Positions 1 through 14,400 of a stretch of 64,000 bases of DNA are shown piece after piece; the first letter of the stretch is position 1; every line of letters starts with the position of its first letter. The stretch is from Arbacia lixula (Eukaryota > Echinodermata > Echinoidea > Arbacioida > Arbaciidae). The DNA is taken from positions 9,584,253 through 9,648,252 of the forward strand of contig OZ022591.1 of the NCBI GenBank assembly GCA_963669155.1, in the 5' to 3' direction. The notes under the pieces were generated by a model. The model was not told the DNA's origin. It ran no database searches and worked only from the letters and a program-made list of their open reading frames with translations. The position numbers and the translations under genes were made by a program.

Positions 1-99
1 TAAGATATAGTATTACATGTATTATTATCATTTATACGCCGGATGTAAAACTTCATAATTTCCGTTCTTGTAAATGACATTATTACAGAGAGTGAGAGT

Positions 100-158
<59 letters not shown>

Positions 159-719
159 GTGGGGAGGAGAAGCGATGAAAAGTCCCAAAACAACTAAAAA
201 CGTAACTATAAAGTCATCAATACAATTACACTTAAGTATAGAAAATATTCAAAGAACATCACAAGTACAACATGTGATAGACCTCTAAATATGATATTGT
301 TTGTTTACGTGGAGTAAAACAGACAATATAAACGAGTAAATTTGCTAAATCATACAAATCTTCAGAAATGATGCAAATGTACAAGTTATCAAACAAATTC
401 GCTGGAAGTGTTTACATAACTTTCTTTAGAGTTTCATTGGGATCCTCCCCTAAATGCACTTTTTTTCAGAATGGTAGTCTCATCGGTGGGGAACTATTAT
501 ATCATGGCTGAATGTCAAAATTTAATTGTAAAGGAAATTATGATCATGACATCGCAATGAAGTGACAGAAACTAAATCTACATGAGATATAATTTCATTA
601 TTCGGATATAAATGCTAACAATGGGCATGAAGGTGATTTTTGAATTACTTCATTTCAGAGAGAAAACCTCACTTTGAAGTGGACGGGTCTGAAGGAAGTA
701 CATGTAAAATACACACACG
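1..719. other. Upstream region of the chloride channel gene
   Basis: I see no convincing coding exon here. The stretch holds a GA microsatellite near 87-155 and otherwise AT-rich sequence. A TAA at 705-707, in frame with the ATG at 720, supports that ATG as the true start. I could not identify a TATA box or a transcription start, and a non-coding 5' exon cannot be excluded. Confidence 0.5.
87..155. repeat. (GA)n microsatellite
   Basis: An almost pure GA dinucleotide run of about 65 bp with a few GT interruptions at its left end. Confidence 0.95.
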
Positions 720-2439
720 ATGGCAGCAAGTCGTTTAGCACGGCAGGCTATGGAGGCGGAACGCGCAAAGGATAAACAAGAAATATTTAAAGTCAAGATG
801 GCGCTCCAACCGGATAGACGGCAGCTGGAATATGAGCAAACTTTGGTAAGAATTTCGGTTAAATTTATCAATTATCATGATGTATTTCACTTAAATCTCC
901 AAATTCTAAGCATCTGGCATGTCTAGGGAGGGTTAATATAAAAGAAATGACTTTTATAATCGCATATTTTGATTTGTTTTGATTGATAGTGTGCATCGCA
1001 GACATGTAATCGAATTAACATACATAAGTTTTAGTATGTGGGACAGTATATTACAAGAAATTGACCCTTCGGTCTGCCAATCTTCCCCTTTCATAGGGTA
1101 GGGTTCTTTCAATATTGAATCCCGAAAAAATATGGTCTTTGAAAATATTGATGGAAAATATATTTTAGGAGCCATTGCATGTTGTGCAATTATGTTTACC
1201 TCCTTTCACAAGTTACCCCTCCACCATGCAAAAAAAAAAAGAGGGGGGGGGGGGGAGAAGTTGATACATAGAAATAATAAAATATAAAATAAAATATAGA
1301 AGTTTGGCGTATAATAAGTTTTGAAAGATATTGTTGCAAAAATAAAAAGAGGTTACAAATTACAAATACATTATAATTGTGTAAAGTAGCTTTATCTCTT
1401 ATTCATCATCTTGTAATCTTTGCTTTATTGCCTTTTATTGGTAAAAATAAATCATCCCCTGGCAATGAATTCCACTTGAGAAATTAGTATACTTGTTACT
1501 TGTGTTCCCCAAGCAGTATCTGTTAAACACATGTCCATGTGGGGTGCTCATTGGGTACATGTCGTTGCCAACATGGCATCATGCCATTCTGCAAGGTCAT
1601 CAAATTACACTATCCTTTCTTTGCCCCTGATTTATAGCTCATGTGTTGTCTCTCATTACTGTACAAGTTGTGCGATTTAACAGTTTCCCCCATCAAATGG
1701 ATATTTCCCATCTCTTGTATCGACTATTCATGATAAAAAATTTGATTTGAATTTATAATCTGCAGATTATACCCTGAATGAAAAATATAATTTAATTATA
1801 TGCGATGAATACATAATTTTTTATTCATTTTGTGAACAAGCATGTATGAAAATTATGTATGACAATTATACATTACATGTCAATCATGACATGGTCTGTC
1901 ATGACTCCCTCTGAAAAAATTCAATCAGAATAAGAGATGAGTTTGATAAAACAAATAGTGTTGTAACTAACGACAATAAATAAAGACCAACGAATGTGTA
2001 TCTTATCAAATGAATTAGATGAAGCGAGCGCAAGAAGTATATTTCACATGCAATATTTGCAGATTTATATAACCCATGAGGGTACGTATTAACATTCCTA
2101 TAGAGACATGCTCATCAGATGCAGTCATCACTTAATCGAAAATTCAAGCTGTTCAATTTTGGTTTATGTATATTTCAAAAAATATTTATATTTTAAACAC
2201 AACTTTTAAAATTTCTTTAGCATCTACATGTACAATACTGATAATAATAAATGATGTATCACAAGTGTTTCTTTGTCATTCCCATTGGCTACTGTAGATG
2301 CATGGCCAATATTCGCGTGACTTAGGTCAATTCGCGAAGGCCAAGGCAGCAAGGATACGAGAGGAGAAAGAACGACAACGGCAAATTGAGGATGAATTCA
2401 GACGCTACTCTGGTGAAAGCAGATGCCACAGGTGTAAAG
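720..2439 (+). CDS. CLCN2: ClC gene exons 1-2: cytoplasmic N-terminus
   Basis: Exon 1 (720-845) encodes 42 residues and is preceded by an in-frame TAA at 705-707. Exon 2 (2298-2439) joins in phase 0. Across the join the protein reads LEYEQTL then [20 protein letters not shown], which closely follows the conserved start of vertebrate ClC-2 (YEQTL, then a DLG-AFAK-AARIR segment). Exon 2 itself opens with an ATG, so a shorter product starting there is possible. Exon 2 ends with RCHRCK, a cysteine pair like the one before the first membrane helix of ClC-2. Intron 1 (846-2297) holds a poly-A/poly-G tract near 1230-1256 and nothing else I recognise. Confidence 0.88.
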
Positions 2440-5400
2440 GTAAATATTTTTTACTTGAAATTGCTCAAAATTTTTGAAAAAAAAATGATTTCCTCTATTG
2501 TAGATCGTTAGTGACTTTGATTCTATAATTGTATTATTTTTTCTTGATATCATGTAGATGTTTATTACATACACTCGATTGCTTGACAAATTTTGTAAAA
2601 ATATGAGGATCCCAATGTTTTGCTTCTCAATTTTTTTTTGCAATATTTAAAATCAGCTTGTATGTATGTCAAGGGCACATTAAGTGATTTTAATCTGAAA
2701 CTATTTATAATTTGAATCATTATCTCAAAAAAAAAATGACATTAAATTGTTTTTTCTTCATTTAAACTGGCCCTCTTGCATACAAACTTAGCTAAGCATG
2801 GTTGAGAGTTTTGTTCCCTTTTAGTTTGAAGGAAATTCAAATAATTTTTGCTGAAAGATACTGAAAAACAATTTAACATATATTTAATCCTTTATGTGCC
2901 CAATAAACTGCAGCCTGATCAGTAACCTATTCAAAATGATAACTGTGGCAGAAAAAAATTATTATTATTTTTTTTTAATTGTAATTGTCAATTGTTGTTT
3001 GCCGTTGCAATCTTTCTTTCAGCTTCCCTCATCTGGTTCAGAAACTGGGTTTTCTCCAAGATCGGAGAGGACTGGATTTTCCTGGCATTGCTGGGTGTCC
3101 TAATGGCTCTACTCTCCTTTGCACTGGATTACACCATTCAGAAGTTTCAGACAGGTAAGAATGGTGAAAGGCATACATGCAAATAACTGCTTGATTTAGT
3201 GCATACACTTCAAAAAGGTTCCATAATGAATGTTCCTGTTGAATGCAGGCTGCTAAGTTCACCCTATCATTCTAATGCCCACGGAATTGTATACTTTGAA
3301 ATTAGACTAACTGTTTCTCATTTATTTACAGAATATAGCACAACATCATCCTTATTACTGGGTGTATGCTTGAAGTTTCTTTTCTAGTTAACTCTTCCCA
3401 TGCCAGACAAATTGCTGATCTATGGAATTTGTGTGCATTACTTGTAAAAGTATGCACACATGAAACTTAATCTGTTCTTTACTGAGCGTTTGTGCAAGCT
3501 GGCCTATCCTCTCAGATACTGAGCAGCCGGATTCACACTAACTGCCCTACAAACAATAGATGACAGGCTGTGAATATAGTTAGAATTCCTAATCGGGCGC
3601 AATTGAGCCACACCCCCCTTGCTAACTGCAGTTCCACGGGACAAGTTGAGGTCCTTACAGAATCAGGGCTTACTTAGACTGTTGGAAATCTAAATGTGAG
3701 CAATGGGCTACAGAGTTAAAAGAATCACATTTTCCACCCAGCCCAAGTGCACTTGGCTATGAACAAACTTAAATTTCTCTACAGAGCACAACTGAGCCAC
3801 ACTCCCTTGAAGTGTAGTTCCATGGCAGATGTTGAGATCCTAACAGGATCAGGGTTCATGAAGACCAAAAATCTAAATGTGAGCATTGGGTTAACGAGTT
3901 GAAATGGTTGTATTTTCCACCTAGCCCAAGTGCATCTGTTCTACATGTTGGAGGGGCAAGCTATCTTGCAGTACTTTGCCTGGATCGGCTTCCCTCTAGT
4001 CCTCATCATCTTCTCTGCTGGCTTCGTCCATCTTGTCTCTCCTCATGCCATTGGTAAGGAAAGGAGTTTATTCTGACTACTCTGCTTTTTTGGTGATAAT
4101 TTTAAATTAAAATTGTACATTGATGAGGCAAAGAGCTATTTGTAATCATAATCCTGTCTTACATGATGATTTTTTTTAAACAAAACCTTACATTGTTGAG
4201 GAAAACAGCTCATTTTGATGATGTGTAAACCTTTTTTTTGTGTGTTTTTTTTTAAAAGATTTTATAAAATAACACATGCGTAAGGAAAAGAGTTAATTCT
4301 TACTTTAGGACAAATCTACATAATATATCCATGAAGTAAAGATGTTGTTTTGAATTTGTATCAATAACACAGCTACACTTGTCGTCACGATTCAACTATT
4401 GTTTATACTTTGTTTTTAGGTTCTGGTATTCCAGAGATGAAGACCATCCTAAGAGGGGTTGTCCTAGAGGAATATCTCTCTGTCAGGGCCTTTGTGTCAA
4501 AGGTTGTCGGCCTGGCAACAGCAGTTGGTAGTGGAATGCCCCTGGGAAAAGAGGTTGGTATTGGAATAACTCTTAAATTTAACAAAGATTTATTTATAGT
4601 TGGTAGGATATTGGTACAAAATTCTGGAAAGAAACAAAATTTGGAATAACAACTGAGAAATAATAGAGGCAGATTCGTTTTACGAAAATAAGTCAAATGT
4701 TTCAAAAGTTGTCAATATTTGTAAATTGCATTCACTATCTGTGAAAATGTTACTTGGTCCATGGAGTTATATGATGTCCAATGTGCACTGTCAATATTTG
4801 GTGTAACGTGTAAACAATTGGCTTGATATTTGAGTATATCAAAATATGCATTTTCATTTCATGAATGGTGTGACTTTCATGTTGATATTCTACTCAATTT
4901 AATGTTTTTCAAGTGATGCTCACACCATTATTTTATGGGTTGATTTGTATTGGCTCCTTTTGTGTATTTGGCTGAAGAATCCATAAAATTTGATACAATA
5001 CCAGAAAGGTCAAGTCATTTAGTCCACAGCATACGTTCCTTTTCTTTCTCTCTACTTAGTATGTTTTCTATGATCACTCGCCTATCTCCAGTTGTGTTTA
5101 GTGGAAGTACAGTTTGCTTAAAGTATCATAAAAAATATGAATTCATTACCCTTTTTCTTACCTTTATTATCCTTTCCTTCACCTCATAAATTATTTAGTT
5201 TTTACAGAAGAATACAACCACATTATGTTTCCTAAAGCGTAAGAATACTTAAAACGGCTAAAATGTTGTATTTTCACTTTTCATTTTTGTAGGGGCCATT
5301 TGTCCACATTGCGAGTATTGTATCCACAATGCTGAGCAAGTTGATAGTCTCCTTCAAGGGAATTTATGAGGTAAGTATTACTCCCAACAATGATCAGTAT

Positions 5401-8400
5401 GTGAACATATTTTTGGGGAATTGTTTGTCTTTTGTTTCATTTCAAATTGGTCCAGTGTGTAGATGTTATTCATCAAATTGAAGTATAATCAGATTAAGGG
5501 TATTTCTCCTTTATCACAAAGTGTTTCCTTATTGCAATATATATGGATTTAGGAGACCAATTTCAGTATTGAGACAAAAATCTGAGTTGTTTTCAATGTT
5601 ATGTTTCTACTTTTCAACCAAGTGATCAAATATTCTATTCAACTTCTCATCTGCCAAACTTCATACTGCCCTATGGGATTCGTGTGTATTACTTATGAAT
5701 ACATTCACATGTGGCCCATCACAAGTTAATGACTCTTCTGTGTTTCTAACCAGAATGAATCCAGAAATTGTGAGATGCTTGCCGCTGCCTGTGCGGTGGG
5801 CGTGTCATGTAACTTTGCGGCACCAATAGGGGGAGTGCTCTTCAGCATAGAGGTAACCTCGGTCTACTTTGCTGTGCGGAACTACTGGAGGGGGTTCTTT
5901 GGGGCTGTGTGCGGGGCGTTCGTATTCAGACTGCTGGCAGTTTGGAACAAAGATGAAGGTCAGTTATACAGGCATCTACTAACCTTTTTTTTTTATATAA
6001 AACACGAAAATAAAGTTTTCATCTTAGGTGTTTTAATGATATTACAAATTCATGCATGTTTACAAAAATGACCAAGAGTAGTTATGTCATTTTGCTATCC
6101 CTGCAATTTAAAGATCTCAAGATTTCAATTCTTTTCTATGTTTCCTCCCCTTTTTGACCGCAGAGACAATCACAGCACTCTTCAAGACAAACTTCAGACT
6201 AGACTTCCCGTTTGATGTCCAGGAGCTTGTGGCATTTGCTTTCATAGGGTAAGTAAAGATGAGGACTAGTGACATTTGGATCCATAGTGTAAGAGATAGT
6301 AAGAACAAGGGGTATTTGCATTCATAATGTAAGTAATAATAAGTGTGTAGACACATGGACTAGACACTGCAATAAAAAGAAAGTGATGTTAAAAAACTTG
6401 TGACCTTTGCATTCATTAGGTAAGTAGTACTGGGTGCATGAACACAAACAGATAAACCTGAGATCAAACTTGCAGTCAAACCCAGTCAGCTCCACGTGTT
6501 TGCACAAATCAATTTCAATCACCGACTGCAATACATGGCAATAAAATGCAGTCAGTTGAAAGTGGATGGCAAACCCCACCATAGATTAGGCACTGCAATT
6601 ACAACAACATCTAGCTGCCTAGACTAAGTACCTTTTTCGTCTTCCCACTTTCCTTCTCCTGATGGGCAAAGACATAAAGGGGAGGCAAATTAGTCTGCAT
6701 GTTCAGCATGATTTTGAAATGCGGTGTTGGAGGTAAAGGCAGCATATCATGTGACCATAAGCTTCTGTGAAAATCAGTATCCAGCTTTGTTGCATGTTCC
6801 ATGGCAATGCTACGTGAACATCTATGAACAATCTATGAAGTATGATTGATTTCCTCTTTACTATTCATCAAAGTCTACTAAGTGTTTTCATGGTCGTGTT
6901 TTCTCCTCTACAGAGTTGTCAGTGGTTTTGGAGGGGCCCTTTTTGTCTACCTTCACCGGAAAATTGTGGACTTTGTCAGAAGCCAGAAGACGGTGAAATA
7001 TTTCCTCCAGAAAAAGTAAGTGCAGAAAATATCTTTTACATGTTGGTAAAACAGTAGTATACAGCTCTGTTTATCTTACTAATCAGAATATTGTGATGTT
7101 AGATTTATGGTTGACAAACTTTGAAGCATCATGTCACCTCTTTCTTCTCCTTTTTGTTCCCATTTTTGTTGTTGTTACGTATCTTCTGCTTCTTCTCCTA
7201 CTTAAGCTTCTTATCGCTCCTCTTCATCTTCCTTTTCATAGTTACCTTTATTATTTGTGTTAGAATATATGTGAAAAGTGCTTAATAATATATTGTGTAC
7301 ACATAAAATTTGGACTTCAAGTGTAAACCCCCTCCCCACACACACATGACTAAATTAGGAGACCCTATTATTCTTTCTTTCTCAGCCGTCTGATTTACCC
7401 CACGCTGGTAGCGTTTGTGATCTCCTCCATCACCTTCCCCCTCGGGCTGGGCCAGTTCATGGCTGGAGAGGTAAGTACAAACACCTATATATTTACAGTT
7501 AGAAATAACCAGGAATTATCCTTCTGACTAGTTACTATAGCTGAACTCAGCTGCTCGGCAAAAGACAGGATAGTAATTATACAGCTCATAGAGACCCTTC
7601 ATAGGTATTGTGTGTTATTTTGTAAACAAGTTTTCTTTCGGAATTTTAAATGTGAAAATGCATCTTAACCTATTCTCAATAATAGATACTCACATGCTCG
7701 ACTTAGTAAATGAATGAAGAAACAAGTCAGAAGATGATCACACGGAAGGTTGATGGGGGGCCATTGTGGCCTCCCCCGGCCTGATTAGGGTTAAGGGTTC
7801 TTTAAAATTGAGAAGTGAAGTGGGGTCATTAAAATGTCAGTGTTTCTCCTCAGATGGGGGAGGTGCACCAAAGACTGCCACTGAAGACATGATTCAATCA
7901 GTCGCACATCACTCCGACTGGCTGAATCGCAAGACCTGCTTGATAGGATTTATGCAAGAAGATGATGTCATATTTCCAATGTTAGCCTCTTACGATTGCA
8001 GAATCGTGGCAAAATGGTTACTTCTCATTCACTCACTCACTCACTTGCCAATCAATTACTATTCTTCGCCACAGCTCCCGATCTGTCATCAGGGTCGCAA
8101 GCTCCTGAGTGTTCTGCAGTAGCCTTAAGGCACAATGAAAACTTTTGTCTGTATGACAGGTATCATCAATTTCTTACATTCCTTTTTGTCTTTTCTCTCT
8201 ATGCAGCTGACTCAGAAGCAGCAGATCAATGAGCTGTTTAGCAACACGACCCTGGGCAATGACCCTGAGGACATTGAGGAGGAGAACATCTACAAGCCTT
8301 GGCACCGACCAAATGTCTTTGTCACTCTGGTCGTATTCATCATCATGGAGGTTAGGCCCTATTCACTTTGACAAAATTTTGTTTAAAATAAATAGAAATG

Positions 8401-11400
8401 AAATTTTCTAATTTCAACTTAAAAGTAGATTGATGATGGAACCCTGCATGGAGATAGATTAATGAGTTTTGAGGCCAAATTCCTTAGAGGTACCATTAAA
8501 GGTTTGAGCTTTGAGAAAATAAGCAAAACATTGCCACAGAGCGAAATTTAATAGTCCAATTTCAATTTGAAATGGTACTGTACTATGATAAATTACTAAT
8601 TTGAGGTAGACAGATAATGATTTAGGTAAAATCTCTGAGAGGCCAAAGGTTAAGTTGTTGACAACTGTCAAAACTGGCCAAAATGTTATATTTTTCTCAA
8701 ACGTACATTTCTTGCAATAATCCACTTTCAACCAAACTAACAAGTTCTCTGAGCACAATAGAAAGCAATTGAAATCAGATTAAGCTAACATAGTAATGGA
8801 GACAAATTTGTTAACTATGTGGCAGTCAACTTGTTCTAATTACTTTTTAATACAATATATAGGATAGAATATATAAAATGTATAATCATTAAGATGCCTA
8901 AACAATTCATTTATCGACTCCCGTTTCTTACAGTTTTGGATGTCTGCCATAGCTGTCACTCTGCCTGTTCCTAGCGGTGTGTTCATCCCCGTCTTCACGA
9001 TCGGAGCAGCGTTTGGTCGGCTGGTCGGGGAGGCCATGGCTGTGTGGTTCCCTGAAGGAATACCTAATGGGGACACACTCAACAAAGTTGTACCAGGAGG
9101 ATATGCTGTAGTGGGTGAGTGTTTACATTGGCAGGAAAGATGTATGACAAAGATTTTAACTTAGCTTAATAATTCTGCTTAAAGTCACTTTTCATTTCTA
9201 ATAATTTGAAGGAAGTTCTTCTCCAGTATTTTCTTCCATTTTCTGTGGTATGTACACAATTGTTTTTTTTTTAACCGGCAAAAGGGTTACACTAAATTTC
9301 AGCTTACGATATCTGCTCTGCCTACACAGTCGTCTTTATCAAAGAAAAGAAATGTTATTAGTCATCTGCCACTTTAAGGAACAGAGGCAGGATATTCTTA
9401 GAATTCTGACACATGGAATGTAGTTGTGAATGAAAAAAACAACAAAACATAGCAAATGTACAGATATGAGGTTGTGTCTATTTTTGGCTTGTCCATCTGT
9501 TATATTATTAAAGCATAGGTAGCAAGCATTTGTGATGTGTAGTGTGAACATAAATATATCTTATTTTCAAAGGCCAAATTCAAATTTGTTTGAGTAGCAA
9601 CAAGTTAAGCTTCAGAGAACATCCCATCCGTTCATATTGAATTATGAGAAAGAGGTGAATGAAATGACATGATACTACACAGTTAGAGGGAAGGTTGTGA
9701 AAACATCACAAAAAACCAGCTTATTTCATTTACATTCCGAACATGTATAAAGCTTTGGGCTATTGGGCATATCTTGTTGGTTAATGTAACTTATACAGTA
9801 ATTGGAAATACGATGGAGATAGCCAATGAGTATTATAGTTGTTGCCATGGTAATTACAATCAGTAGATGTTTACCTTGTTTTAAATCTAAATGCTTCATG
9901 GCCTGAGTGTAATACACAAATCTTCCTTGTGGTAATGGTCTTTGTAAGTAACATGATTTCACTGAAATACCATTCACCTTTTTATGTCCCAGATAAACTG
10001 ATGTTGTATGGGATATAAGCTTTTACTAACTAAACAAATGGTACAGAAAGAGTTAACCTGTATTTCTGATTTATTTATTCCTGTAGGTGCTGCGGCCCTT
10101 TCAGGCAGTGTGACCCACACCATATCCACGTCTGTGATAGTGTTTGAGCTGACGGGACAAATTACGCATATTCTACCAGTTATGGTAAGAGACTATCATA
10201 TTTAAAATACTGGACAAAAAGTGGATAAATAAGGAACAATTTTAGGTTCTTGTAAGCTTCCAAAACTTGACTGTGCTTTTGATAACATTTTAGGGTTAGT
10301 CAAAAGAAATGACAGTCAAATACTTCTGATATTGGTACATGTAGCTTTTGTAGCATTTTATCTTTAATTACTACGTCTGTCATAGTTCAAGGATATATAT
10401 TTGTGCTCTGTAATATTTAAATGTGTTGGATAGCAGAGCTAATGAATTGATTGGCAATGCTAAAACACAACAAAATTGTCTAAAACTTATTTCCCTGATA
10501 TATTTCTTGCTTTTATTTCTGCATTCTTTGCATTCTACCTCCACAGATAGCAGTACTGATTGCCAATGCCATATCTCAGCTGCTCCAACCATCTATCTAT
10601 GACAGCATTATCCGGATCAAGAAACTCCCCTACTTACCCGACATCAGTCAGGCTGGGTCAAAGTAAGCCAACCGCTCCTTAATGACTGACGGCTGTAAGC
10701 TTGAAGATGCTGTTTTACTAAATGCCTGGTTATATAAAGATGTGATTGAAAATTTTCTAATGAAGACCTTCGCTACTTTGTGAGTTTCATTAAGCACCAT
10801 TAAAGAAGCTCGCAACTGTCTTAAATTGTTGTGTGGTACCTTTGTGGTTCTGTACCAGTAAAACACTCAAATCCCATAGAGTAGCATTTTGTTGGGCACG
10901 AAAAGACTTGAAGAAATCTTCTTTTTTATCCGTTCTTAAAAGTTTTTGTCAAGTTTTTCTCAAAAGTACATGTACCTATATTCATTACTTGAGCATTGTT
11001 CAAGAGAATGACAAATTCATAACATTGTTTACATTTCAAGAGTCCAAGCTTGTACATGCCCGTCTTTCTGTGGAAGAAAACACAGAAGGAATCATGATGG
11101 TAATTATCTACCTCACTTTATCTTTGCTCCCCTCAGGACGTATGACATATTTGTGGAGGACATCATGGTCCGCAATCTTAAGTTCATCTCTTGGCTGTCG
11201 TCTTACAAGGAGCTACAGGAGCTCTTAGAGAACTCCAGTCTGACGTCGTTCCCTCTGGTGGATGCGCAAGGTATGCTGGTCATTGTCGCTCTCGCTTACC
11301 TTGCTATTTTTTCAAAAAAATTTTAATTCAAATTTATTTTGCATAAGAAAACAAAAACAAAACATTCATACAATAACTACAATGACAATAAAATGTGAGG

Positions 11401-14400
11401 GCTAACTGAGAAGGTGCAAGCACCTGTGAGGGCCGGTTAGCCCTTTAAACATGTAACATAAATAAACAAGAGAAAACAAAAAAACTAACAAACAAAAACA
11501 CAATTAAACACGAGGATTACATGTATACTTGAATGATTAGATAAAAGTACAGAACATGTGTGTATGATAACAATGATAAATAATGATTTGTACTTTTATT
11601 ACTAGCCCAACCCAAATAATGTTAAATGTAATTATTTTAGTTCATGTTTGTATTAATTAAGTCTGAACCAAGTCTGAACCTTTAACTTCCTCTACCTAGA
11701 TGTCATAGACAGACGTTCTTTCCTATATATGGTGTTGATATGTAAGAGTACTTTCCTACTCTCTAAGAGCAGCATGAATGATAAAGTTCTATTCAAGAAA
11801 AACAGGACATTTACTTACATTTTCACACACAATGAATATAGAGCAGTTCTCAACCACAACATCACAGCTGTATACTAGGTTTTCAAACGATATAACTTCA
11901 TAACTTTTGTTGTTCTTACCCAATCTCTTTCTCATCTTTCTCCAATATGTCTAATTGGAGTGAACTACCCTTTGAAAATGTATGATAGTACAATATTTCT
12001 TCGTGCTTTACTCATTCTCCCGTCCTCCCTTCCAATTCAGAATCCATGATTGTCTTTGGGCGAGTACATTTTTCATTGACATGAACTTCATATCGACAGA
12101 GCTGCCATGCCTCCCTGATTTCATGGGAGACTCCCTGAAAGTAGACCGATAATACTGCTTTGAATTTCATCACATCACCCAACCTCCCTGATTATAGATA
12201 GATTATTGTCATTAGGTTGTATGTATTTGATTGACAGCTCCCTGATTTCTGATGAAATTTCCCAAAATCTTCCTGATTGTTGAATATCAATGTTGGTAGC
12301 TCTGTATTGGAGCGAACTACTGTAAAAGTTGCAATGTTCATTTCATGCTCTCCTTCTTTTTTTTTCTTCCCTCTCTCCCGCCTCAGAATCCATGATCCTC
12401 CTGGGCTCTGTCCAGCGCACGGAGCTGTCCTTCATGCTGGAGAAGAAAGTCGGGCGGGCGCGCCGCATCCTCATCGCCACGGAGAGGAGGAGGCGGGAAC
12501 ACGGCCCAGAAGCATCGGGCGAGGCTGCCGGCGACGAACCAGTGGCAGTGGTGGAGTTCCATAAGAAGGTATGACCTTTAACTCTTTCTGTGCCATGTGT
12601 GTGTTTTTCTTCACCAGTAATGCACACAAAGCCCATTGAGCATTAGTTTGTCTGGTACACAAAGCGTTAAAGAGAGCCCCTCAAAAATGAAATTTTTGTA
12701 AAAAAATCATAGAAAATGGAAGAAAATACTGTTTAACCCTATCTAGCCCGGGGGGGGGGGGCAAAAACAGCCCCCCCCTCGACATTTTTCGCAATAAATT
12801 TGTAACGCGAAAAGATGACGCCGCGACGTTTCATGACTTTTTCCCTTCAAATCTCACGCAACTTTTAAGACCAAATTTGCGTCACGGGGGTACGCGGTTT
12901 GGAAGTTACGTAACATATTGTATGTGCATGTCAGACCAAAAATTGCTCAAAAACGTGATTTCGTGTACAAATCCAATGCAAATTCTGTATCTAGCCAAAA
13001 TTCATAAATGTATCATTATCTTTAGTTTTACTGATGAAAAACAATGAATTTCATGTTATTTATGACTGAAATAGTGTTGCCAATGATTTCCATTGAAAAA
13101 ACAATGAAAAACGTAAGGTCGAAAAAACAAAGAAATACATAAGAAATTAAAGAAAAACAATAAAATACATAAGAAAATCTTTGATATTGCAATTTTTTTA
13201 AATCCTTATTTGATAATAATCCTAAGAAGAATGTCTGGACTGAAATCTAGCAGTTTTGGGGCTATATTTAGAGATTTACAACCAAATTATGATTTTATGC
13301 ATCTAATTAGCATGATTAATTAATTAAAAATAAATTTGAATAATTTTGGTGCAATTGACAATTGAATTGTGGAGATTACGTCATCGGTGACGTACGTGCC
13401 AATTTTCGTCGCGATCGCGCGATCAACGGTCGAGATCTTAGGGGGGGGCTGTTTTTGCCCCCCCCCGGGCTATGCGATTTCAAAATAGCCCGGGCTATAT
13501 AGGGTTAAGAGCTGTCCTCTCACTGATAGAACTAGGAACTAACTTAAAGTGCATTAAGAGCAAATGCTAGATTTTGAGGAGGTTCTTGTAGCCTAGAGAC
13601 CGGAAACCGTCGTCTGCTATGGTCCGCACCACAGTACATGCATTAAATGTGCTCAGTGAGGCATTGCACTGTCTTGCTAAATTAACTAATGTGGGTGGTG
13701 AAATTATAAGAATACAACTACAAATTGTGTGAATCCTTGAGCTTGGATAACCCAACAGCAATATTCCAATAGCATTTTTTTAGCAAATTTCTGTTTATTT
13801 ATTTGAATATATGAAATAAGCCTTCACTAAAATTTTTGATAAAGTTAGGCCTCTAGGATTGACTATATCTTGCTAAATTAACTAATGTGGGTGGTGAGAC
13901 TAAAGAATACAAGTAAAATTGTGTGAATCCTTGAGCTGGGATAGCCCAACAGCAATATTCCAGTAATATTTTTAATATATTTCTTTTTATTTATTCAAAT
14001 AAGTCTAGTAAGCTGTTAACGTTCACACAGCAAAGACAGACATCTTTTGAAGTGTACATTGCCACCACTAAAAACGTTGATAGACTTAGGCTTCAGGATT
14101 GAGTATGTTTATGCCTTGTATTGTTTTCCACAAGTTCCTTCTTCCTCCCATCATCTTCAGCTCTATGTCTATCAATTATCAGAGCGAAGTAACTTTAACA
14201 ATGAGTTTTGCTTTTTATCTCTTCTTTTCTTCAGCCATCTTCAAACGAGAGAGCCGTGAGCATCAGCCTATCACCTGTCAGCGAGGGTGAGTGACATGAA
14301 GCATTGTGTTACAACTGTTGCCTTAAAGACAGGGTGTCCCTTTTGCAGATCAAAAGAATAACATTTTGTAAAAAAACACAGAAAATGGAAGAATATACTG

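Noticed and set aside
7766..8122. 118-aa ORF in ClC intron 10
   Set aside because: Lies in a dispersed repeat segment that resembles 39307-39390; no domain.
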